A stretch of DNA of 64,000 nucleotides from NCBI RefSeq assembly GCF_000321225.1, contig NW_004450405.1, forward strand, positions 102,174 to 166,173, given 5' to 3'. Positions 21,119-31,110 of this stretch are shown here, piece after piece. A model generated the notes under the pieces. It was not told the DNA's origin. It was given only the letters and a program-made list of their open reading frames with translations, and searched no databases. The translations under genes and the position numbers were made by a program. The DNA is from Odobenus rosmarus divergens. Lineage: Eukaryota > Chordata > Mammalia > Carnivora > Odobenidae. How positions within the stretch are numbered: the stretch's first letter is position 1; every line of letters begins with the position of its first letter.

Positions 21119-22742
21119 AATCATGGGGTTAGAAGGGAACTTGAAGAATACCATATCATCTTTCCTCCTCTCTGAAATTGGGGTTATCTGAAATCTGTAG
21201 TAAAAGCTTCCTTTTTCAAAGGGAGTGTTAACTCTCTTAACAGAGAATTGCTCTGTACAACATCCCTGAAAGACTTCTTTTTTGCCCATTCTAGATGACC
21301 ATGTCTTCTGGACTGTTTGAGGTGATGGGGAGCTTTCTGTATCCTAAAGTGGATCATCAGCACCTTAAATTGTTCAAGTCCAGATTTGATCTTCAGCTGG
21401 CTGACCCCTTCCCTTATCACATCCATCTCTGGCTCTCTTATTCTTTAGTCCCAAGGAATCTGTTCTTTGGCTTTGCTAAACCTCTAGGTTTATCATCTTT
21501 TCATTTTTCTCTCAGTCTGTGAGTCATCTTTGGCTTCATATACTTATCTGCTTAGTCAGGATCCCATAGTCCATCACCTCAGTTTCTCTCTTAACAACTA
21601 GTTCAACTTCCCTGTTTTCCTTTCTGAGTGTATCCTGCAATAGGCATGTTCAGTTCCATTGAATAATCAGACCTTTGCTATCAGAAAACCTGTTCATTCA
21701 TAGGCCCAAATAAGACAGGGCTCTTCTGTCCAACGTGCATCACAGCACTTTGCCTCCATGCCCCTGGAGACCCTTAGCACATCTCTGAGACCTTTGTCAA
21801 CGTGTGACATTTTTCTAAGGTGCATCCTCTCTCCAAGAACCATCAACAGCTATTACTCACTGCAATCTGTTGATGGTTCTTGGGAGAGGATGCAGTACCT
21901 GCTCAAACTGGGTAGTGGGAAAGGAGCAGTGGGGTTTTGGGTGGACCAGTGAAGCCAGTAGCACATTTAAAGAAAATATATAACTGAGTCATCCTGAGAC
22001 TCTTTACAGAATAGCTTGCTTAAATGTAGGTCTCCTAACAGGCTGTATTTCTTATCTATCTAAATTCTAAAAAAGATGACCTAGACTCTGATCAAGAGTG
22101 GTAACATGTCAGAAATAGTGATAGAAAGTGCAAGGAGATTCACGATAAATAGCCACCCATGACATTGGACCCACATCCTGCATCACATCAAAAAGAGAGA
22201 CAAGAGAATGCTTGCACAGGACGCTGGAGCTAGGAAGTAAATCTTCCATAGTCCTAACCAAGCTGGGTTTCTCAGTTTCCTGCTTAGAAAGTAGGTGCTG
22301 AGTCAGGAATCTGGGCTTCCTGTGGCAGAGGCATCCTTAGTGAATGTTTAGTGTATCTTTGACATAGACCAGACTCCAGAGTTGGTTTTGCTTTCCCAGT
22401 GGAGGGCTAAGCCTGTTCTGTTGTTGACAAGAATGTCTTTCAAATGGCTCGTGAACAGGGATAACCCAGACTCTGGACCAAGCCAACAGTCTACTCCCTC
22501 TGACCCCAGGGCATCTGCACCCTGCATGATACTGCCTGAACAATATACAATCTCTACCCCAGCCAGAACCATAACATTGTTGGATACTATTTTACTTGTC
22601 ATTGTTCATCTCTCGTTCAGGTTTCCCACAGCAGCTGTTCTAATCCTCAATATTAAGCAATTTTATTACTCAGCTACATTCACTTTACTCTTAACAGGTA
22701 ATCATGCTTCCTATAAGTCATATATGTATTGCATCTCTTAGA
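21119..22742. other. Unassigned block around the hairpin
   Basis: Apart from the hairpin at 21821-21894 nothing is recognised. Frames at 22337-22741 of up to 119 codons occur on both strands in the same place, a sign of chance openness. Confidence 0.45.
21821..21894 (+). repeat. Near-perfect inverted repeat (hairpin), 74 nt
   Basis: The left arm 21821-21849 (TGCATCCTCTCTCCAAGAAC continuing to CATCAACAG) pairs with the right arm 21867-21894 (CTGTTGATGGTTCTTGG continuing to GAGAGGATGCA). There is one unpaired base and a 17-nt loop at 21850-21866. The length and loop size resemble a microRNA precursor. The near-perfect pairing and apparent isolation also fit a template-switch or fold-back mutation. 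No transposon end motif or target duplication is visible. Confidence 0.95.
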
Positions 22743-22744
22743 TA

Positions 22745-23193
22745 CAGTAGTCCCCCCTTATCTGCAGAGGATATGTTTCAAGACCCCCAGTGGATGGTCC
22801 CTGGAACCACAAATAGTATTAAGCCCTATGTTTCTTTCTATATATGCATACCTGCGGTAAAATTTATAAATTTGGCACAGTAAAAAATTAACAACCATAA
22901 CCAATAATAAAATAGAAAAATTACAACAATATACTCTAATAAAAGTGATGCTAATGTGGCCTATTTCTCTATCTCATAATATCTTATTGGACTATACTCA
23001 TCCTTCTTCTGGTGATGTGAGATGATAAAATGCCTACATGGGGAGAAGAAGTGAGGTGAATGGTGTGGATGCTGTGACATAGCATTAGGCTCCTATTGAC
23101 CTTCTGACAATACGTGGATTATTTGTTTTCAGATGCAGTCGACACTGGTAACTGAAACCATGGAAAGTGAAACCAGACATGAGAGCCCTGCTG
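22745..23193 (+). mobile_element. Tigger-type (pogo/Tc1-mariner) non-autonomous DNA transposon
   Basis: The left end CAGTAGTCCCCCCTTATCTGC and the right end, ending GAGAGCCCTGCTG, are imperfect terminal inverted repeats. Both flanks are TA (22743-22744 and 23194-23195), the target duplication of this superfamily. Internal text (CAAGACCCCCAGTGGATGG, ACAACCATAACCAATAATAAAATAG, CTTCTTCTGGTGATGTGAGATGATAAAATGCC) matches a familiar mammalian Tigger-related element. It has no transposase frame and is complete end to end. Confidence 0.8.
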
Positions 23194-23339
23194 TACAAGG
23201 TAGCCCTTTTATTGTTTTTATAAATGGTCTCCTTAATATTAACATCACCTTTGTGTAGACTTACTGTTCCCTCCTTTCAAGACAGTATGAAGCCTTAGAG
23301 AGTTCAAAACTAGGTCTGAGGAGCCGCTAAGCCTCTTGC

Positions 23340-23533
23340 TTTTTTTTTTTTTTTAAGATTTATTTGTTTATTTTAGAGAGAGCAAGTGGGTGAGGGGCAG
23401 AGGGAGAGGGAGAGAAGCAGACTCCCCGCTGAGCGCAGAGCCTGACCTGGGCCTTGATCTCATGACCCTGAGATAAGCACCTGAGCTGAAATCAAGAGTC
23501 GGATGCTCAACCGACTGAGCCACCTAGACGCCC
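23340..23533 (-). mobile_element. CAN-SINE, antisense
   Basis: Poly(T) then AAGATTTATTTGTTTATTTTAGAGAG, ending GAGCCACCTAGACGCCC. The flanks GCCTCTTGCTTTT and GCCTCTGCTCTTTTT suggest an imperfect target-site duplication. The middle ATCAAGAGTCGGATGCTCAACCG marks the 'CTCTTGAT' subtype. Confidence 0.93.
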
Positions 23534-23539
23534 TGCCTC

Positions 23540-25047
23540 TGCTCTTTTTATTACTTCATGCTTTCTCTAGAAAATAGAACATATCAAAACAAAAACTAAT
23601 CCGAACCCAACCTTTTTTCTCAACTGCTCTAGATATCTGTTAATAAGGAGAAAGAACTTAAGGTTTAGAAATCTTTGACAAGGTAAAAGCTGAAGAGAAA
23701 TTGCATTCAAATGTGACTAGCTGATAGGAATGTGTTTCTCCACACATATTGTAATGAGGGTGGGAATGTGAGGGTGAGGGACTGGTTGAGGAGAGAGTGG
23801 GTTGAGGGTGAGCTTGTGGGAGGGCCTCAACATTTGAAAAGAGGAAGCTTGGAAAGACCAAATGCAAGCATTAAGTGCTTCTCAGTTTTACCCAGTATTG
23901 GCCCTTTCAGTGTGCAAGACAACTTAGGGAAGAAGAAAGAACCAAGGCATTGCCTCTAAAAAAAGAGCAATAGCTGAAAAGTTAAGAGAATGACTTAGGT
24001 TAAAGGTAATATATTAGAGATTATGTTAGTTTCTCTGAATGTAGTCTCAATCAGTATTTCCCCAAGTATTAGCCAAGATTTCATTACGGCAAAAAAGAAC
24101 AACCTATATATTCATTCGTGGAGTATGGTGATAACCCATGGGGAGAAGCCTTCAGCTTGTGGATGGCAGCTTGGCCACATTTAAGGACAACATTGTTTGG
24201 TTTCCAGAGGAAACATTCTACTCACTTCCCCCTTTTTTTAACTTGATGAATTGTGGAACCACTCATTCTCTAGAGGTTCAAGTAATAAAAACAAATTGTA
24301 TTTAAATGAACACTTGGTATTTGGTTCAGTAAACTAATGTGACCTGGAGTCATTTTAAAGACCTCCCATGTTTTTAGCAGAAGGAGTCATCTTTCTGCAG
24401 ACCAGACTCAAGTCCAATTTCTTATTTGGCTCTTGACTTGAATTGAGTAAGTCCTTATTGAAAGTAGACTGCTTGGCTATGTGTCTCCTGGAAATAATCT
24501 CCTCCAGGACCTAAATGCTCTAGTTAATGAGATACTTCCTTGTTATTGCTTATAAAGTCACTAATAATTTTCTGAGAGTTTGTGTATAAAATTTATGTTA
24601 AGTGTGTATTCACCCATTCAGTAACTTGAGTAGCTATTTCCCCATTAAGGCAAACTCTTGGCTAATGTATTTCAGTAGAAGTTTTATTCTGAAGGGCTAC
24701 TTCTGGCCTTTGGAAATATTTTTTTCCTATTTAATTTTATATAAGCCACTTGGTTATTTATAGGCTTGTTTATAGATTGTTTATTCCACTGTTTATAGCT
24801 CTAATTAGGAAATGTATAAAATCAATTGTTAAGGAATTGTGAGTCAGTAACAGCTCTTTGAGATGTATGAACATGAGATCTGGAGATCTTATAGAGAGAT
24901 GACTCTCCTGCAGTTCTGTCACTAAGCATCTGTTCTGCTTTGTGTGACTATTTATCCTGGCCTTTCTGAAGGGTAGAACCAAAGTCAAGGGGAAGAGAAG
25001 GGGCTTGGAGTTAACCCTATGTCCAGGGAACAAACTTAAGCTAATTG
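23540..25047. other. Unassigned block with a G-rich patch and a forkhead-motif cluster
   Basis: 23758-23780 carries four GGG tracts. 24767-24797 has three TGTTTA-type sites. 24720-25010 otherwise looks unique and could be a conserved non-coding element. Confidence 0.35.
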
Positions 25048-25118
25048 TTCCACCAGGGGTTTGAATCCATGGCCTTGACCTCATTATATCAAACTCTAAC
25101 CCACTGAGTTAACTAATA
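25048..25118 (-). pseudogene. tRNA-Ile-like sequence (tRNA pseudogene or tRNA-derived SINE head)
   Basis: The minus strand reads GTTAACTCAGTGGGTTAGAG (D-arm and A box), then a TATAATGAGGTCAAGGCC anticodon-to-variable region, and GGATTCAAACCCC (T-arm, B-box-like GGATTCAAACC). Both the order and spacing match tRNA-Ile(AAU). The acceptor ends no longer pair and the anticodon arm is damaged, so it is not a working tRNA. The sequence 3' of it on the minus strand is unique-looking, and whether this is an isolated pseudogene or an old SINE is open. Confidence 0.6.
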
Positions 25119-25514
25119 AAGAAGAAACCTGTGAGAGAAACCTGATGTGAGGTCTAAAGCAATACACGGTATCACATCACCCGAGAATCACTGCTTCAGT
25201 TGTCACCATTAACTCAAGGAATTTTGGAAACCATCTTCTTAGGAAAAATTTTTCATATGCCTAGAATTCTTAAGGCTTCAACAGTGTGGATTTGGTGCCA
25301 TGACCAACTCATAGGGAATGATAATAGTCTCTGGACGTAATGAGATAACAACTTGTATTTTCAAAACAGAAGGAAAGATTTCTTTTCTACTATATGTGGC
25401 ACAATGAGAAAAAGCCACAAGGTACTAGAACTATTACCATCCTCATCCACTTGCAGAGGGAAAGTGAGATGGACTTCCTATTGGCTCATAATCCTGGGCA
25501 TGTGGGGAAAAGTG

Positions 25515-25700
25515 TCATTCATTCATTCTTTTAATCAAAAATATTTATTGAGCTGCTTCTTGATGGCAAGAATTGTCAAAGGCATTGGAAATGCAGAGAT
25601 GACCAAGATGGACAAGGCCTGGTTCCCACGGAGCCTGTATTACAGCAGGGAACATAGTCAATAAATAAGGAAGCAAGTACATGAGCAAGTATTGATCATT
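25515..25700 (-). mobile_element. L2 3' end, antisense
   Basis: Begins CATTCATTCTTTTAATCAAAAATATTTATTGAGC and continues GCATTGGAAATGCAGAGATGACCAAGATGGACAAGGCC, GGAGCCTGTATTACAGCAGGG, and AATAAATAAG. This is the reverse complement of the L2 3' terminus. Confidence 0.75.
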
Positions 25701-25889
25701 ACATGCTGATAGTAGCTGACCAAGTTTGCATGATGAGGTTTTTCTCAAACTTCAAAAATATATTCTCCTGGAGGCACAAATTGTTGAAAACTATAGATAA
25801 GTTGCAGTGGATGTGGTCTGTTGAATGGAATGAGATGAAAGATCTCTAAAATCCCACAAATATGAAGTATTTTTGCAGTTTCCATTAAA

Positions 25890-26090
25890 TAGTTTGGCTT
25901 TGAAATCACACACACTTACATTCAGATCTTACCTCCTCCACTTGTTAGTGTTAGGAACTTGGGAAAGTTTTTTAATCTTTCTGATTGTCAGCTTGCTCGT
26001 CTGTAAAAATGATGCAGGTTTGCCGTATGAAATAGTATAATGTAAGTAAAACACATGGCACTTAGCAGGTACTCAAGAAATATTAGTTCT
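25890..26090 (+). mobile_element. MIR, sense
   Basis: The order GGCTTTGAAATCACACAC, CTTACCTCCTCCACTTGTTAG, AACTTGGGAAAGTTTTTTAATCTTTCTG, CGTCTGTAAAAATGATGC, and TGGCACTTAGCAGGTACTCAAG is a nearly full-length MIR. Confidence 0.8.
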
Positions 26091-26812
26091 TCTTTCCAGT
26101 GAAAAAGAATGATACAGTGTTCCCTCTTACAATAACCAGGTGTAACTTATTTTGACCATTAGGTATAAAAATGTAGGAATACAGTAAAGAATTTGAGCTA
26201 TGTTACTTTGCAGAATGATTTTATTAAAATACATATAATTCCCTCAAGAGCATTGTTGGCCTTAACTGTAAAGGCAGTTCCATTATAACCCTACTTTTCA
26301 AGATAAAATGAACATTTGCTAAATCATATTTAACTTTTCACTAGTGATTTACAACAGTCTTTATCTGAAGATATTTTTCTTCCAACTTTCCAGAGTTGAG
26401 GAACAGAGCAGACAATAGGTTAAGGGGAGAACTGCATGTTTAACTTAAAACTTTTCATCTCTGTGCTCTGATCTAAGCATTCCTTTTTCAGGTAGAGGTT
26501 TGGTATTTGAAAAGCTAAAGAATCAAGTTTCTTGGCACTCTGTGGCCTGAAACATTTATCAAAATAAACCCCAGGAGCTGGGCCTTTGGAGATTAGAAGA
26601 ATGCAGTGCATGTGGCCAGGGGTGTGAGAGAGGGGAGATGATTGCCCCTGAGGGAACTGCTTTCTGGAGGCTTCTGTGCTCCAGCCCTGCTGTCTCTCTA
26701 TTAGTAACAAAAGACTTGCCTTCCTCAGCCCTAGGCATCTGGCTTCATTCCCAGATGCTGCTCTGAGGCCAGAGTCAAATACACAGAAAATATCTGGGTG
26801 TTTTAGATTCAA
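26091..26812. other. No gene recognised
   Basis: Contains the longest non-L1 open frame outside the N gap (26420-26812, minus, 130 codons). It has no recognisable domain and no supporting codon pattern. I treat it as chance. Confidence 0.5.
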
Positions 26813-26955
26813 TAATATTTGGTGTAGTAATAATGATAATAGTAATAAAAATTATATTAGTTATATTTATAAGTATATATAAATTTATAAATACAAATAG
26901 TATAAATGATAATTGTATTAAATAAAATAATTACATAACAATAAACATTATTAAT
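26813..26955 (+). repeat. AT-rich low-complexity tract
   Basis: About 140 bases of A/T with short TAATAA and ATAAAT motifs and almost no G or C. Confidence 0.9.
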
Positions 26956-26979
26956 ACAGAAATAATGTTTTGGTATACT

Positions 26980-27395
26980 TACTAAGAATTTCACACACAT
27001 CACTTTGAAACTCCAACCCAAATATTTCGATTTATTTTTTAAAGATTTCTTGAAAGATTTATTTTAGAGAGAGTGAGAGAGAGAGAGAGAGCACGCGGGG
27101 GTGGGAGGGGCAGAGAGAGAGTCTTAAGCGGACTCTGCATTGATCACGGAGCCTGACCTGTGCTGGATCCCATGACCCTGAGATCATGACCTGAGTCTAA
27201 ATCAAGAGTCGAATGCTTAATCCACTGAGCCATCCAGGTGCCCCCCAACCCAAATATTTTGTTTCAGGTGCTATTATTTCCCCATTTCACAGAAGGGGAA
27301 ACCGAGAAGTGGTTAAGTGAAGTAACTTCTCCCAAGTCACCTAGCAGGTAAATGAAGATAGGAACTGAGGCTATAAAACTCCGAAGTTTCAGTTC
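26980..27395 (-). mobile_element. MIR, antisense, split by a SINE
   Basis: The left part is CTTACTAAGAATTTCACACACATCACTTTGAAACTCC. After the SINE (27028-27244) the copy resumes with GCTATTATTTCCCCATTTCACAGAAGGGGAAACCGAG, AAGTAACTTCTCCCAAGTCACCTAGC. This is the reverse complement of the MIR 3' half and core. Confidence 0.8.
27028..27244 (-). mobile_element. CAN-SINE, antisense, inside a MIR
   Basis: Poly(T) head, a GA-rich microsatellite-like stretch (rich in GAGAGA) and the end GAGCCATCCAGGTGCCCC. A perfect 15-bp target-site duplication CCAACCCAAATATTT lies at 27013-27027 and 27245-27259. The host sequence on both sides is one MIR copy. Confidence 0.95.
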
Positions 27396-28266
27396 TTTCT
27401 CATACACATTGACAAATCTACATTCAGCTTCATTCTCTATTAATGATCCGATGACTTGAAGTATCAGCAACATATGAAATGTGAAATATCAGCAACATAA
27501 TCGGATATGATTAGTGGTACTAAAACAGCAATGTGTGCTTTCCCCAGAAGAAATATAGAGAATACACATTTCCTCTCCATCCTAGCTAATGGCGCATGCT
27601 TGGGATGGGGCTCTAATTTAATTAGCAAAGACAGTAAATCAATTGAGGAAAAAGGAGGAAGCATTTGTGATTTAGAGAGAGAATTTATATCTTTGGTTTG
27701 TAAAAGTCAAAAGAGCTATGTTTTCTTTTCCTTTCTGGATGTCAATTCGTATTTTAGTCCTTGTTTTTGCATTTTCAAGTAAATGACCCCTTGACTATTT
27801 TCCTTTTGTGCTCATGGACCTAAAGCCCAGATGGTTTCAGACATAACCTTCCCACCTTTTGGATGTTTTTTTAGCCAATCACTGAGCTCAATTCTGAAGA
27901 AGTCTTTCAGGCTCATTTGCTACCAGACCAGGAGGTGAGAGTTTACACTTTCTGGTTTTTGTTTACAAAGGTTACTTTCATCCAAAATAATGTCCTGTGT
28001 TCCAGAAAAACTAAGATGGGGTCATTGTTCACTTTGAAGGACCCATACATATTAGGCTGACATTTTCTCCTGAGGTCACATGCAGTGGAAGAATTGTCAA
28101 AAGCTAACATTGCAGATCACCAACTTGACAGCCTCTTTCAAAGAGGTCACCTGAAGCACAAAAGACTTAGTCCAATTTCTGAAAAAAGCAGGAGCATGAG
28201 TTGACCACAAGGATAACACCCACTAAGCATCCTTTTTTGGTTTGATGTTATTTTCTGGTGGTTTTA

Positions 28267-28484
28267 TTTTATTTTTATTTTTATTTTTTTATTCTTAAAA
28301 AGATTTCATTTATTTGACAGAGAGAGACACAGCGAGAAAGGGAACACAAGCAGGGGGAGTGGGAGGGGGGAGAAGCAGGTTTCCCGTGGAGCAGGGAGCC
28401 CAATGCAGGGCTCGATTCCAGGACCCTGGGACCATGACCTGAGCTGAAGGCAGACGCTTAACAACTGAGCCACCCAGGCGCCCC
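28267..28484 (-). mobile_element. CAN-SINE, antisense, with expanded A-tail
   Basis: The tail is an expanded (TTTTA)n run at 28267-28300, followed by AAAGATTTCATTTATTTGACAG and the end GAGCCACCCAGGCGCCCC. The perfect 14-bp target-site duplication is TTCTGGTGGTTTTA (28253-28266 and 28485-28498). Confidence 0.96.
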
Positions 28485-28764
28485 TTCTGGTGGTTTTAAT
28501 ATATTTCCACAGTTGTTGTGAATCAGAAACTCTGACTGGGAATCCAAAGCCCAGACTGACTTACTGGCTTAATATTTTGAAGTACTCAAGTTAATTCAGA
28601 GCTTTCCAGCCAGCCCCATTGACCAGTACATCTGTAACTTTGTTTTAATTTGATATTAGTCTGGGAAAGGAGACTAAAGGATGGTGTAAAGAATGAAAAG
28701 GAGAAATTAGCTTGAGTTCTACCTTCTTGCCTCAATTTTTAGCTCAAAGAGCCAAAATAATTCA

Positions 28765-28960
28765 TTTATTCACCTAACAAATATTGTGAGCACTTATTAT
28801 GGTCTAAGCACCATGCGGGGAGATGCTGCTATAAATAAAAGTGATGTGGTCCTGCCCACCCCACATAGCTTAACACTAGTGGTGGACAAACGCCAACAAT
28901 TATGGTGAATGGCACAATAGGGGTATGAGGCTTTCTTCTAATACTTGAAGGATTTAATTT
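28765..28960 (-). mobile_element. L2 3' end, antisense
   Basis: TTCATTTATTCACCTAACAAATATTGTGAGCACTTATTATGG, then GTCTAAGCACC, GCTATAAATAAAAGTG and GTCCTGCCC, follow the antisense L2 terminus. Confidence 0.7.
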
Positions 28961-29529
28961 GGTCACAGAATTCAATTTATTACCTATGTTTTCAAAGGGA
29001 AGAATTAAAAATAATGGTTAGAGCTATGAAATCCTGACTTCTGCTGGGTTAGAATAACAATACAATAGTGTACTCTGCAAAGTAGTGAACTTCTTGTCAC
29101 TGGTAGTAATCAAATAGCGGCCTATCATTCAAGAAATTTCTGCTTGGGAAAACCACTGGAGCTGATGTGAAGCTTCCAAGCTAGAAATGGGGCAGTTTTG
29201 TGAGCTGAGTGTTTCCTCTGAGTAGTTCCTGGTCTCATGAGAAGACCATGGCATGAAGCCCACGCATATTTATTGGCAGTGTACAAGCAGAACTAAAGGG
29301 GGGTAAAACAGGTGTGAAGACCTTCTACTTTTTACACTTAGTATGCCCTGTATTACCTTAGTTTTGAGCATTTGAGTCAGTGGTTGCTTACTGTAATTGA
29401 AATTTCCCTAGAGAAAACAAGCCAAGGCCTTTCCCATTGCAATAAAGAGAAGGTAATATGTTTTATTTTCAAATACTAGTGTTTTAAAAAAGAGCTGTAT
29501 TTTTCAAACTTTCTCTAGCATTATTCTTT

Positions 29530-29721
29530 TTTTTTTTTTTAATTTTATTTGTTTATTTGTTAGAGAGACAGCAAAAGAGGGAACACAAGCAGGGGGAGTG
29601 GGAGAGGGAGAAGCAGGCTCCCCGCAGAGCAGGGAGTCCAATGCGGGGCTTGATCCCAGGACCCTGTGATCATGACCTGAGCCAAAGGCAGATGCTTAAC
29701 GACTGAGCCACGCAGGCTCCC
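29530..29721 (-). mobile_element. CAN-SINE, antisense
   Basis: Poly(T) and ATTTTATTTGTTTATTTGTTAGAG, ending GAGCCACGCAGGCTCCC. The target-site duplication CTAGCATTATTCTTT is at 29515-29529, with CTAGCATTATTTCTTT at 29722-29737. Confidence 0.95.
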
Positions 29722-29737
29722 CTAGCATTATTTCTTT

Positions 29738-30974
29738 AAACGATATTTTTCTTTTCTTATTTTACTAGTAGACCTGAAAGTAGTCATGGTCTTTCCCAGT
29801 CACAAAATCTCAGCTTCTCTGAGATTGAATAAAGTTTTATAAAAAATCCATATGTGCTTATTCACATAGATTTACTAATATATGCATGTATGAAATACAT
29901 GTACATATCTAAATATGCTTGCAACAGATATAGGAATAGTTTTTGATGTTACTTCAAGTAATTACTATGAGTTCTTTATATTAAAATGGTTTTCTTACTG
30001 GTAAAACACCTTGGCTTTTAATCAGAGTTTCAGTCCCACAGAGCAACTAAGATGTATCTGACATACATTCTGGAAAAATAAGGTTCTGAGAATCATGAAC
30101 CTTTCCTGTATTCATTATTTTTGTTATTATTATTTTCTTAATAATAGAGAGATTTCCAGTTATTTTTTCTAATAACTTTCCTTTGTCTTCCTGCTTTTTT
30201 TATTAATAGATTTTAATTATTGATAATGGCAGAAGTAGTTAATTCTAACTGACATTCATTGAGCTGGTTTTATAAGCTAAGTATAAGTCACTGTAATGTA
30301 TAGTTGTGAGAAACCTAGATATTCTTCAGTAACTGAGCTGATTGCTGTGAACGCCAGCCACCTCAATCCATAAGGAAGGAGGCTGTTTACCCAGGCCCTT
30401 AGAGCTCTAAGTAGTCATGGTAACACAAGAAGGAATTTTCCCAAGAGAGAACTGCACCAAAAAATGTAAAGGGGACTCTTCCTTATGCACTATTAAGAAC
30501 TTCCCATTTAATGAGTAACTATTACCTCCTTTTACATATTTGAACTTTATTTATTTTCTACATAAGCCTCTGGCTGTGGGAGTTAAACTTTGCTGCAGTT
30601 GCAGGGACACCTGTCCTCATTATACAAGTCAGGCTGGGAAGGTTGAGGAGGGTTGATTGTCAACCCCAAAGGAAAAACGCAAATGCTCAAATAGAATGTT
30701 TGGCAGCACTAACTAAACCCACGTTAACTTTAAGAACTTTTTGTGAATCATTCACAGTTAATTTCTGAATCATTTGCAGAAGAATCTTTTTGGAAGAAAT
30801 ATGTAGCATGAATGGCAGTTTCATCCTTCCTGATGTTCATAGTACTCCCACAGAAATAACATTATATCCTGCTGCACCCTGGGGAATCAGAACAGAGCCC
30901 CCTTTCTCATGTTGTGTATGCACTTAGAAATTGTTTGCTCTGAAAGGAAATTTGCATGGAGTTGCCCTGGTTGT
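29738..30974. other. No gene recognised
   Basis: Repeat-poor sequence. 30560-30900 is mixed in composition with ATGAATCATTC and AAACGCAAATGC motifs but offers no firm call. Confidence 0.45.
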
Positions 30975-31110
30975 GTCAAAAACCTTTTCAGTCAACAAAT
31001 ATTTATGGAGTATTGTTCTAGGCTTTATGAGGAAGGCAGAGTTTCTGTCTTCAAGAAACTTACGATGTATTTGAGTAGAAAAATTCAAATTAAAGATAGT
31101 TTCATATCGC
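30975..31110 (-). mobile_element. L2 3' end, antisense
   Basis: TTCAGTCAACAAATATTTATGGAGTATTG, GTTCTAGGCTTTATGAGGAAGGCAGAG, and TCTTCAAGAAACTTACG fit the antisense L2 3' end. Confidence 0.7.

Noticed and set aside
26420..26812. 130-codon minus-strand open frame as a possible gene
   Set aside because: No domain, signal peptide or compositional pattern; no splice or promoter context; a single frame of this length is expected by chance in 64 kb.
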